Source of the DNA: Brachypodius melanocephalos
Lineage: Eukaryota > Chordata > Aves > Passeriformes > Pycnonotidae
Assembly: GCA_013398615.1 (NCBI GenBank)
Contig: VZSR01003807.1
Location: 35,058,307-35,122,306, forward strand
Reading direction: 5' to 3'
DNA: 64,000 nucleotides
A program made the translations under genes and the position numbers. Below, in pieces: positions 47,299-58,960 of the stretch. The notes below the pieces were generated by a model. That model saw only the letters and a program-made list of their open reading frames with translations. It searched no databases and had not been told where the DNA came from. Within the stretch, counting starts at the first letter, position 1, and each line of letters begins with the position of its first letter.

Positions 47299-50200
47299 CT
47301 TTTTGGGGCCTGAGGCTGTAAGGTGCCCTGGATTCCCAGGCCTGGAAGGATTGTTCTGTCTGACCAAAATGTGAGGAGAACTTACTAACACTCTATATGG
47401 AGTTCAGATTTACACACTAACACAGTACAGGATCTGAAAAATATAAAAGCTAAAAACTTAAGGCACCAAGATGAATATTCTTGTGTTCTTTTTAAAATAA
47501 AACATTAACAATTATTGAGGCATTAAGAAGGGAAACTTTTAATGCTGGCAGAGAAGGCAGATGTTGGAAACTCTGGTGTGATCTTTTCACACCGTAGGAA
47601 GTGTATATATGTATAAGTCAATAAACATTCATATAAGACAATTCAAAATAAAGAAATTTTTTTTTAAATGGTGCATAAAACAGACTAAAAAGAGTAAGTA
47701 AGATTCAATGAGACATTGAGACAAAGAAGGAAATTAAAATAAGAGGGAAATAGGAAAGCTATATAATAGGAAACTTATACAACCCCTCTGCATAGCTGCC
47801 AGAAGCACTTGAACCATCTGTAGAGTAGACATAAAAGAACTGTATCAGCAAAAGGACTAGTACCTGAATTACATAAAATTTAAAGGAAATAGAAGACCTT
47901 GTTCTGGGGAAATAGTTTAATTTTTTCAAGTACTGGAAAGTATTTTTTCCTGAATAATCTTTTGAAAAAGATGACAGTAGGCCACTCATTCCTCACTGTT
48001 TATTTTTTCCTGTCATTATTTACTGCCTTTTTATAGGTTTTAGTTATGTCTCCATGTCTCATAACTTTAAAATGCTTCCTCCTTCCCCAAACAGTTACTA
48101 AAATTTAACATTTTGGCCTTCAACTCTGAGGGAATCCCACAGAATGATCTGTGTCCATACCACAATAGCTTTTTGGGGCTGAATAGATTTCCTAAAAGTG
48201 ATTCCTAGCAGTGGTGGTATTTTGTTACCTGTGCATTTCCAAAGGTTTTGGTTTAAGTATTACTTTGCCCAAGAAACAAAAAATTATTCTTGATTTTTAA
48301 ATTTTTTTACTCTTTTCCAGAAAGAAACTCCAGCGTTGTAGACAGCACATTAAAATCACAGGTCTGTAAAAATTAACATCAGGGTTTTTACTGATTTCGG
48401 AGATACAAGGGCTGGGATTTTTGAGGTTACTGATTGAAAATAAGCATTATATAAGTGCTTAAGAATATGTGACTGATGAAGATTAGATCTCATTGTCTAA
48501 TATGTCATTGGTGACTACTAATCTTTTTCCTCACTTGTTTTTTAAGATCATTCGTAATGCACAGCTTAGTGAAGCACAACATTTATTTGGTCCCAGAGAT
48601 GGATAGCTATTCATACAGACATTCTTATTCATACACTGACAGTGCAGTCAAAACCACTTTATACAGAAATGCAATCTACATTGTCTATTCAACGCTGTTT
48701 ACTAGCAAAATTTCAGCTACACTGTCATAATAAAAATTACTGCTAAAATTTATATTGTATGAATGCTCAGTATCTGAAAAATATTCATGATCAAGGCTTG
48801 TATAGAATGCTGAGAAGCTCAGTTCATCCAAATGCAGTCCAGGCACCACCCTAGCTGTTCCAAGGACATAGACATGAAGTGTAACTAGATAAATGGACTT
48901 AGCTGGAAGAGTACTTTAATATTATTGGCATGCTAGTGAGCAAAAAACCCTTCTGTTCCTCCTCAGAATTTTTATGTTCTATATTTTCATTCCAGGTAGG
49001 AAAGTTGTCTGTGCTATTCCAGTAAAAGTTTCAGTATTTCATGCAAATTGAAACTACTTAAATTTTCAGAATAAAAATATAAAAAGAACCAACTCAACAC
49101 AAATCAAAAGCCCCACAACTATGCAGAATCCCCTAAAGGATAGTGATATAAAGTATATATACAGTCAAATACCTTCTCTAAATTGACTAGAGAAGTCAAG
49201 ACTGTATTCCAGCTGAGTTATTCAAACCAATGGGATATACTCTTTGACTAAGTGACTAACAGGCAAGTCTATTTCCACTTTATCTGCCAGAAACTTTCAT
49301 TGGAGAACCAACCAATAATGTTTCTTAATTTTTTCTCAGAAAAAGGTCTAAAATTGAATGGAGCTGTCTGAGGTTATTATGAGCAAGCTCAGTGGAAAAA
49401 ATATGGCACCTATAAAATTTTGCTAATAGACATTGGGTGTCTAAAATGATGCCCACTTACATAAGCAATGAGAAAATAATGAAGGAATTTTATTTATTAA
49501 ATATTGAATAATTCTACCTATTAGTGAAATTGTATCTCTGGCTATTTTATGAGTAATGTCTTCAATATGGAATTTAACATGTAAAAATACACACAAAATC
49601 CTGTAGTGTTTTTTTAAGAAGTGCTTTTAAATTTTGTAGGAATTGACCATATATAATGATTTTTTAAAAAGCAATACCCCCTCCCCAAATCAGAGTTTGA
49701 ATCTATATACTAGACAACACCAATTTATGTCATTGCACTGTTATTTTTTTAATAATTAATTCATGTTTATAGTGTGAAAAAGTTGTGCAGATACCAGGTT
49801 GGGCTAAGCAAATTAGATTACTTTTGTTCTGTGTGTGAAGATTGCTTTAGACGAACAATAAACAAACAGAATGAAATAGTAATGAAGGAATATGAAGTTA
49901 TATGGTACTAATACTATACAAATTAGTTCTGATCAAAATTAATTTACATTTTTTTCCAGTGTGGTATACATTGTTGTACATTGTTATATATACTTTTCAT
50001 CTTTTAAAACTGTCCAGGTTTTAAGGGGCAATCCAGCTAAGTTGAGAAGAAATCAGTCATGGAAGAAGCAAAGAGCTAAGGAGATAAGGATGAAGAAACT
50101 TATACAATATTCAACAGAAAGGAACTACAAGAGATCAATTTTTCCATCTCATTGCAAAAGTAATTGCCAACAAATGTCTCAGCACCATGTTCCTTAAAAA

Positions 50201-50913
50201 ATCATCCAGGAACAGAAATTCTGCAGCATGACTTGGCAATCATTTTCAAGGATTAAATATGTTCATAGTAAGAAGCAATATTTCAAGTATCAGTTCAAAT
50301 TGTTCCTTATCGATGAACGGTGCTTTCCAATACACTTTTCAGTGCCATTTCCAGTACCATTTTTCAAACATGCAGCAAGCCATTGATTCTTTTTGACTCC
50401 TCTCTTCCAGATTACAAACCCATAAATTGTGCTTTTTCCTACTGCCCAATTTTTTTAACCTGTTGGACCAGCACACGTATATTTTGGAGTGAGTCTGAAT
50501 CTAAACGTTTGACAATGCTTTTGGGAGCTCTAAGCTGAGTGATATTTTCCTTCCTATTTCTTACATAGGATACTTAATTTATACTTTCCATAAAGAGCCA
50601 AGAAAACAATTCCTCATACTCCCACTCCAAATTCTATATACAAAATGGAGGGTCTTTTTTTATTCCTTTTATGAAATACTTTTAAATTATGCCCATTTAT
50701 AAAGCCAAATCACTTTAACCAAGATCAATTAAATAATTATCATCTCTATTACTTACTAAAATTATGCAGTTTTCATAAATTTGGAGAAACAAAGAAGATG
50801 TTTTAGTTACAGATTTGGCTGAATATTTTCCATTATTTTTATTTATAATATACATTTGTTATATGAAAATGTATAAATTATTTAAAAATCACATATATTA
50901 GAAAAAATATGTA

Positions 50914-50938
50914 TATCTATCTATCTATCTATCTATCT
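50914..50938 (+). repeat. (ATCT)n microsatellite
   Basis: About six perfect ATCT tetranucleotide copies. Confidence 0.92.
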
Positions 50939-53900
50939 TTGCATATAAAATATATATTTCAGTAAAATATGCTTCCTAGTCTTTCAATTTCCCACTAGGA
51001 AATTTAAGCGTTTTTAGAACAACTGATGCATGTACTACTGTCTGTTGCACTAAACGTTGTTGAAATGTTTTGTGTTGTATTACTCGAAGGAATCTGCTCA
51101 TGATGTATATGGCAAATGTAGCAAAAGTTAGCAGCACTAAGTGAAATTATTTTTTTATATTTTTAAGATTTATGAGGAAGGTCTAACAGGTAAACCAGAA
51201 GATGAAAATGCAAAGCAATACCATAGTTAAAGGTAAAATAGATGTAGCACAGAAAAGCAGTCAAAGGCCATAGACTCTCTCTGCCCCAGCAGCCCCTTTG
51301 TCAGCTAAAGATGAAGATATTGTTGTCCCCATAAACTTTAGAAACTTTTACTATAATAACTGTCCCTATGGCACCAGAGTACTCACTAAGAGCTATCACT
51401 CAAGATAATTTGGAATTCTTATTAATACAGTATGGCATAAAGTTTATATTACTTTTATTTTTTCAGGATAAACTACCAGCACCTTCACTTTGTTTTACAG
51501 AGAAGTAGCATATTTACCCTTCTGTCCACTTCTGATTGTGGATCCTGGAGGGAAAGTTGTGGCATGAAAAGAATATATTTTCTGTATCTCCTGGCCAAAA
51601 CTGTCACAAGTGGGAACAACACAGGAGTTTTTTTTTCTTAACAGATTCTTCTTGAGGGAGAAACAATTAAAACCATCTTGGTGTGACTTTGCATAGTTGG
51701 AAAGTAAAATATTGCAGTCAACTTTTCCATGAACTAAAATCTGGTAAATATTTTTTTCCATGACCTTCGTGTGTGGCTTCACATAGGAGTTTCATTTTTC
51801 AAACATACGTGGCAGTCACTGTTGAGGTACTCCAACTTGAGAAGTGCAAAAGGATGTCTCCTCTAACACCAGCCCTGCTGGAGCCAGAGAGTAGGAAGCT
51901 GGAAGACTCCTGGCACCTCACCGTCCACTATTTTCAAGATGTTCCCCAGATACTGCAGAATATAAGGTACTGTAGTAATGTTTAGACAGTATTTATTTAA
52001 TGAAAGGGATTTTTTAGATCTATATCCACACCACAGAATACACTTTGCACATTTTTAAATCATTGTTTATTAAATTAGCATTTCTTAAAAGGAGACAAAT
52101 GTCAGTCAGAAATTAAAGGTCTCTAACACTGTAGCAGGCATACCACAATAGCAGTGTGAGCGATCTACCTTTAATGCACAATTTATTCCATCTGTCATCT
52201 ATAAAATATATCTAGAAATGTAGGGAACTTACAGTTTCTTGATACTGGTTTCAATGCTCTATGTGCAAAATCTTGGCAGTTCTGAGGTTGTATTCTCTCA
52301 ACATGTTTTGGTCTCACTTTTGCTGAAATACAGAACATAAAAGTAGATTTTAGGTCTTAAATTCATGTTCTTGCTGTCACAGACACCACGTCCTACAACT
52401 TTCCCTAAATTTGTAACTCTTGAAGGTGTTGTTTATTTGTCTGTACTGGACTTAATTAATATCTATCCCAAATCTATAGTTTACCAAAGATCAAGAATAT
52501 TCTTATTCTCAGCCCATTGTTGCTTGGTGTATATTAATTCATTCCTATGCCACCCTAGCTTATCTATTTTTTATCTTTTGTTTGTATGAGGCAGTCATAC
52601 CACTTTACATCCTTTACCATACTAAGAAGTTTCAGATTTTCAGTTCTTTCTTGTAAAACAATTTTCTGATCATCTTATACTTTATTCTGTTCAAGGTTTG
52701 AATAATTTTTCATGTAACTTCTTGGAAATTGTTGACAATGGCAGATCTTTTCAGGTACTTTTGTTAATGATATGGACATATCCATCCAAACACCTACTGA
52801 AAGAAAAACCAGAACCCTGTCTTATATTAAGAACATGAAGAAGGCCATGACTCCTTAGAGAATCTGTCAGGATTGAAGAGATTGTCAAATTCTGTACACA
52901 TTACTGTTAGAAGAATAATGAATTTGGATCAAGATTCCTGGATAGTTCAGTTGGATGATTTGTTGTCTGTATTTGAGGAAGTCTGTGTTTGCACTTCTCT
53001 TTTAATGACTTGGAATAGATCTTCTCTAACAGCAACCAAACTATATTGGATTTCATAAATGTTGTGGAGAAAAACAACAAAACACCATAAAAGGTAACCA
53101 AAGATAAGAAGAAAAAGTTGAACTTTTCTGACTTTAGCTTTAAGAAAATAAGACTATACTGAGCATTTCTACCTTACCTTTTCCCAAGGAGTCACTTGAC
53201 AGAAAGAAAATGTTTTACAGCAAGGGTTGTCTACTAAACAACCTAATCAAAATATTATTAAACAATTACACTGCAGTAGGCTGTTTAATGAAGTGTTTTC
53301 AGTGCAGTTTGAACATTAATAGCAACAGTGTTAAGCTGCTTTGTGCTCTGTGTATCAAACAGGCTGGAGTAATGTGAGCTGACTAACAGTCAAATAAAAT
53401 CTTGAAGCGCCTTTGACAGACAATATACTTGTGCCAGGCTAAATCTTGTCGTGCATTATTATTGAGCATGGAAATGACAAAAAGGAATGTCAAGAGTTTC
53501 TATGTAGCATATATCATAGTTAGCTCCATGATAATGAGGGGCCTTCTGCATTCTTCCTCATAGCTGTCCCATGCTCTAACAGGGATTTGAATCTGAGAAG
53601 GAGTTTGAAGCTGCATATTTTGTATCTGTGAGGAAAGAAGGTTTAGATTTCTGTTCAGATTCAGAAACTCCTGGGCTGTAACTAAGGGTGCTGCAGCACA
53701 TAATTTACAGGTAGTCACTGGATCCCACAGGATCAAATGGTTTTAAAAGAAGAGAGGAATACTCAAGCAAATCAGGAAAAGGTCTGTTTGAATCCACTAA
53801 AACTTATTTAAAGCTCTGAGATTTATACTTGTTTTAGCAAGATGCCAACAATAGGGTATCCAGCTCTTGAATGGAGAAATAAGCTGAGTATTTAATGATT

Positions 53901-55403
53901 TCATCTACAAAGGAATAATCCAAATTTCATTAAGAAGTTCCAGTGTTACTAACTATCAAACAAGAGGGAAAACTGTAGAGTAAGAAAGCAGAGCCAAATC
54001 TGAATTTCAACCTGGACTTCCTAGAGATAGGTTGCATTACCACTCACATAAGTGGGGTAAAAAAGGGTGGGTAATATGAACATTTGCAACATTCCAATAA
54101 ACTTTCATAGTTATCCCAGCCACAAAACTCAGAATAATAGCTAATGAGGCATGATGAATCATCCTTAAAGGTGATTTAAAGTTACTGTCAACTCCACCTC
54201 TCTGCCACCCTGAAACATCTGAACTGAGGTCATACTTTCTCTTCAAGTAACTCTGCTGCTTGTGGTGGGAAATAAAAAGGGGTTTTCACTAGTTGACAGA
54301 GTAAGCACCTGGGGACTACAACTACCTCTGTAAAATGGTTGGGACATTGCCTTTGAATTGAGCCTGTGTCAGTATGGGTGCCTAGATGCAGTCTGCACCC
54401 TGGGTGTTTTAAAATGGCCTTGCTCAGAAGCCTTGCCAAAGCAGGGAGCAACTCTTGCCATCTGCTTCTCCTCACATTTAAGGGGAGGCTGAGCTCCAAT
54501 AATAATGTCTCTTAGTCCCGACCTGTTCTGTCCCTGCCTCAGCGTTTCTGGACGTGTGCTTTGCCAGGAATGTGTGTGGGCCTTTATAATTTTATCCCCC
54601 TGCCACAGCAAGACCGTAACTGTTGATGTTAAGATGAGGCTAACAAGCTCTGTTCCTGTGGTAAAATATAATGTCATCTTACAGCAGTAAATCTTGCATG
54701 CTACAGAACCCACTCTGCTGTGGAGACAGGAGCAAGTTGCATCACAGTGGTGGCGGGGTGAGAGTGTAGGAAAAGTTGCTGAGCTCTAAATCACTTACAT
54801 GGCTTACTTTATGAACACCCTACAGCAGCTTGTTCAGTTTCTTATGACACCAAATCATTTTTAGTCTTCTACAAGAGAATTTAGTGTGATAAAAAATTTC
54901 ATTTTTTTCTGAAATGTGGGGAGATTGGTGCTGAAGCATATTTTCTTAACATCTACAGAAGCCAAGAAATTTAGAACATTTTGTCTCTCTTTTCCAATTT
55001 AGCAACACAATGCACAGATTACAGCAATTCTGTCTTCTAAACAACTTCATCCTCCACTTCCAAAAATATCTTTTTCCACACACCATCAAAGTGTTTCCTA
55101 ATAGCAGAGAGAGGGCCCTGGGGGGGTGGTTGCCATGAGATAATTGGATAACATACTCCTGAGATCTGGAGGTGTCGGAGGCACGGCTTAGCTGTGCTTT
55201 GCCTCACAACACCCCAGGGATGCGATAGAGGCAATTGAAGTTTCTGTTTCCACTTATGCCTCATTGCCTCAAGCATGCCAGACCACTCTCATGCAAACCT
55301 TGATAGTACTTCTGTGTCTAATATAGTCTATACTCATGGGCTCTGCAACACAACAATTTCAACAGCAGTAGCTATAGCATGACACAACAATATTGGACCT
55401 AGC

Positions 55404-55445
55404 CAAAAAAAAAAAAAAAGAAAAAAAGAAAAAGGAAGGAAAAAC
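55404..55445 (+). repeat. A-rich purine tract
   Basis: A 15-base A run followed by AAAAAG and GGAA words; purine-only over about 40 bases. Confidence 0.85.
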
Positions 55446-56434
55446 ATCTCCAAAACCCACAGACTTTCATTAGGAGATGGGGATTTTTGAAAAACAAAGC
55501 ACTTTATGGGAACATAGTTTCCCTGAAGGAAATTACCAAGCTATTTATTTGCTCTTCTAATCATGCCTGTTGGAGGTCTTCTACAGTCATATAAATATTT
55601 AAATTTCCGTGGGGCAACATGGACTATATGGTCATTGAATTTAGGACACACTGGGTTAAAATTCCTGCTTCCTCTCTCTCCAGGTGTCTCTCTTTCTGTG
55701 ACTTGGAGACTGTGCAAGATGTCACCATACCTGAAATTATTGCTAAATCAGAACGAATCTTTAGGCCTGAACATAGCTTTGGACTCATGATCTAAAAGAA
55801 AAATCATCATTGTTCTGGATATTTGCCAGCTCTATAAACACCTTTTATCAAGAAAAATCCAGAGCCTCAGCACAAACACAAAGCTTTATTGTGACAGTAT
55901 TTTCTCATCAAAAATCATGCCGCTCTAAAAAATTAGAAGTGTAATGAAGACAGCACTTGAGCCACATTTGATAACAACAATGAAGTCTACAATAGATGAA
56001 TATAAAATTTTGCATGAGGGACCCAAAAAAGTCTATAAAATCTGGATCCACAGAGCACTAAAATTTAATAAACAGTTATTGAAGAAGGAGAAATAAGAAA
56101 TCCCGACTTTTTTTTTTTTTTTCCTGGAAGACACTTAGTCGAGTAAAAGAATAGTAAGAAAAATAATCCCCTGTTTCTATCACTCCAGGTCTTCCAACCT
56201 GTAGGGCATGAGCAGTCAGTTATTCCAGTAAGGTGGCTGAACTAGCATTCTCAGAAAAAAAGGAAAAAAATTGTAGAAGAATCGCAAAGACTGTAAAAAT
56301 ATTCAGTTGATATTTCCCCAGAAATTTCATGTAATAATCTGTAATGAGAAAGTTCCTTGCTGATGGTATGTTTCATAGAATTTTCTTTTCTCATTTTTCC
56401 TTTCCATTTACAGCTAGTCTGCTTAGTGGGGTGT

Positions 56435-56437
<3 letters not shown>

Positions 56438-56473
<36 letters not shown>

Positions 56474-56530
56474 GGGTTTTTTTGTTTGTTTGTTTGTTTT
56501 GGTTTTGGTTTTGGTTTTGGTTTTTTTTTT
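56438..56530 (+). repeat. (TTTTG)n/(TTTG)n/(GGTTTT)n compound tract
   Basis: A 93-base tract on the plus strand contains only T and G. It changes unit from TTTTG to TTTG to GGTTTT (four GG pairs at 56501-56520) and ends in a T run. Frames through it are low-complexity artefacts. Confidence 0.93.
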
Positions 56531-58261
56531 CTTCACTGAAATTACAATTATAAGCTTTGCACTGTCTTTCAGAGTGCCACTGGCAATGTCTTTGAATTAC
56601 TAGAAATGCAAGCACAAGGCTCTCTAAAAGTCCTGAAATCTGAAACCACTCAAACTAATTGATTATTCATACTCAAGTACTGCTATTACTGAAGTTGGAT
56701 GGTCCCTAGAATGGCACATTTTCTCCTATTACCTGCACTTTTGTAGCGTTTTACAACATGAAAAGAGTCTTTCTTCTTTTGTTAATTGTGTTGATTTCTT
56801 AGCATGCACTCTTAGGAGAGGAGGTGATTTCATGAATTGATGTAGTTAGAAAGCAGAATTTGTTTCTTAAACATTGCCTGCCTTGCTGTCACCAGTTAAT
56901 TAAAACATAAAGGCAGACCTATCACAAAGCATTCCTGGTATTCTTCAAGAAACAACTTTAAGTAAAAGGGTGAGTTTGTCATATATTGTATAACGTCAGG
57001 TTCGTACAACTTTTTTTTTCCATTAAGTATTAAGCTTTTGCTGATTTGTACTGTATTTTTCCTCTTCAGACAGAAATAAAACTCAGCATAGTTTTGTATC
57101 CAATTAAAAGAATTAACTCCCTCCAGTAATGAGAGAAGTGTGAATTATAACACATACACCTATTCATATCATTTTGAAGCATTTATTTGTGGAAACGTTT
57201 ACACACTGGAGATGTTTGGGTATGTAGAATGTAATCACATTTATCTAGCTAATACCTACCTACCCACTCTTCCTACACATCTATGGCACACATTCTTCCT
57301 CTTAAAAGTAACACCCCTCTAGCTACCAATAGAGCTGCATTCCTAAATCACTTAGAGGCCCTATATGGGTAAACCGTGCATTTATTGACCTGACATTTCT
57401 ATTTTTTGGGTGGTTGTCACATAAAAAGAAATTGTATTTTGAGGTTTGGATGTTGCTTATCAGCTGCTGTCACACCTCATTGCTTGTTAACCTGCTGTAA
57501 ATGAACCATCCAAAATTGGATTTTTTTTTTCCAAAGAGGGTGTATTTTGAAGACCACATCATATATAAGTAAGAAATCAGGTTAACACTAATTCTACAGA
57601 TACAAGGATCATACAATGTAATTAACACATTTAGTCTATCTAAGATGCTATCTTGGTGTTCTCAAAGTGTCTTCTCTTGAACTGATTGTATCACGTTTTC
57701 TTTTGGGAAATAAATATTCAAGATGACATGCTTGGCCTGTTTCGTCAAACACAGCTAGAACTGAGGCTACCATGGCATGATTCAATACTTGGTCAATTGC
57801 AGAAATAGTCTTCCTTTTCTACAGACATGGAATAACAAATCTCTGAATAACTGTTTCAATGCAGGTTTGAACGACACACAAAATTCAAGTTCCAGTCAGA
57901 ATGATCAAAGAGAAATATTTCCAGCCTCAGAGGAAGGATTTTTCGACAGACTAGAACGACATAACTGGAAGTACCAGAACTAGAAAGTCAATACATCACA
58001 TCATTTCTGCTTTGTAATTGGTAAGGGAGTTAAAATACTCTCAGATCCCCGAGAAAACTCAAACATAAGTACCTGGAAAGGTTAACTCCTCCTCCATGTC
58101 TAACCTTGGAGCAGACAGTTACAACCAGAGCATTCTGAATAAGTCATGCAAACTCTCACAACTTGCCTCTTGAATTTACCTACTTTGCTAAGTTCTGACT
58201 CAAAAATGCATCTGTATACTACAGCATGTTTAAGCAGATATTGGAATTATACTGTCCAAGC

Positions 58262-58336
58262 TGGTTTGTTGGGTTTTTTTGGTGGTTTTTTTTTTTTTTT
58301 TTTTTGTTTTTGTTTTTGTTTTTGTTTTGTTTTTTA
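58262..58336 (+). repeat. Poly-T and (TTTTTG)n tract
   Basis: A T/G-only tract with a T run of about 20 followed by TTTTTG units. Confidence 0.92.
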
Positions 58337-58889
58337 AATTTAGACTAGGTTTATTATACTACTATGCTTTAATATGCAGCAGAATCTGAAATCTCCCTCA
58401 TAAGCCAACATCAAGTCTGGTTGCACTGGAGTTACACAAATGGTGCTTTAAATTTACAAAAGGGTCAAGTAGATGTGGTACTGAGGATACTTCCATTCAT
58501 CCTGAAAATCGACACACCACCAGCCTTTCCTTCACCTGGTGTCTTTCACTTTTTTTTTTTCAAATATTAATTCTGTAGTTTCACGATGAATTTATAGACT
58601 TTACATAGCAACACAGGTTCTTTAATGAATTTATAGATTTTTCTTTCTCAGTTGGATCTGGAATCTCTGAGACAATTACTCCTATATGATATCAATGTCC
58701 ATGTTGACAATGTAGAATATATGTTTGCTTTTGTGTTCATCCTCTGCTTTATAGATAAAATCATGTGTTTATTTTGTTTGTCTGTAGTCCCTTTAAAAAT
58801 GCAAGACTTGACTGCAAGATTTTTGTCTTGTCTCCATACTTATCACTGGAATAGATGACAGTTCTTCCCACTCACCAGATGTATGGTAG

Positions 58890-58960
58890 TGTCCTGGTTT
58901 AAGGTAAATTTGGGAGAAAACAAACCCACTACAGGTACCCCTTGCAATAATTCTGCCTGA
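58890..58960 (+). mobile_element. Possible LTR 5'-end fragment
   Basis: The sequence from 58890 starts TGTCCTGGTTT and continues 'ggtaaatttgggagaaaac'. I associate this start with bird endogenous retrovirus LTRs. The similarity fades after about 70 bases, and no matching 3' end or target duplication is visible. It could be a truncated or eroded copy, or a chance match. Confidence 0.35.

Larger units (their letters stand above)
47039..47468 (-). mobile_element. Solo LTR with inverted ends and target duplication
   Basis: This 430-bp element has exact inverted termini: TGGTGCCTT at the left and AAGGCACCA at the right. It is flanked on both sides by AGAT (47035-47038 and 47469-47472), a perfect 4-bp target-site duplication. 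On the minus strand a TATAAAC box lies at 47292-47298, about 170 bases from the LTR start. An AATAAA lies at 47099-47104, about 65 bases from its end, in the U3-R-U5 order of a retroviral LTR. Four-base duplications are typical of gammaretrovirus-like (ERV1) integration, but the class is inferred. No internal region remains. From memory it resembles a repeat common in songbirds; this is unverified. Confidence 0.88.
47473..58889. other. AT-rich non-coding sequence with several simple repeats
   Basis: About 11.4 kb without a recognised gene. Simple repeats are listed separately (50914-50938, 55404-55445, 56438-56530, 58262-58336). Two less AT-rich patches, 54240-54770 and 55090-55290, carry frames up to 114 codons with no known domain. 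The 53260-53480 and 57370-57530 stretches are candidate conserved non-coding elements, judged by eye only. Confidence 0.42.

Noticed and set aside
51495..51782. 95-codon minus-strand frame
   Set aside because: No recognisable family and within the length expected by chance.
54230..54713. Overlapping frames of 89 and 114 codons on the minus strand
   Set aside because: No domain, splice signal pattern or repeat family was recognised. The less AT-rich composition alone lengthens open frames.
56344..56615. Frames rich in Phe/Trp/Leu or Gln/Asn/Lys
   Set aside because: They translate the T/G-only compound tract and are low-complexity artefacts.
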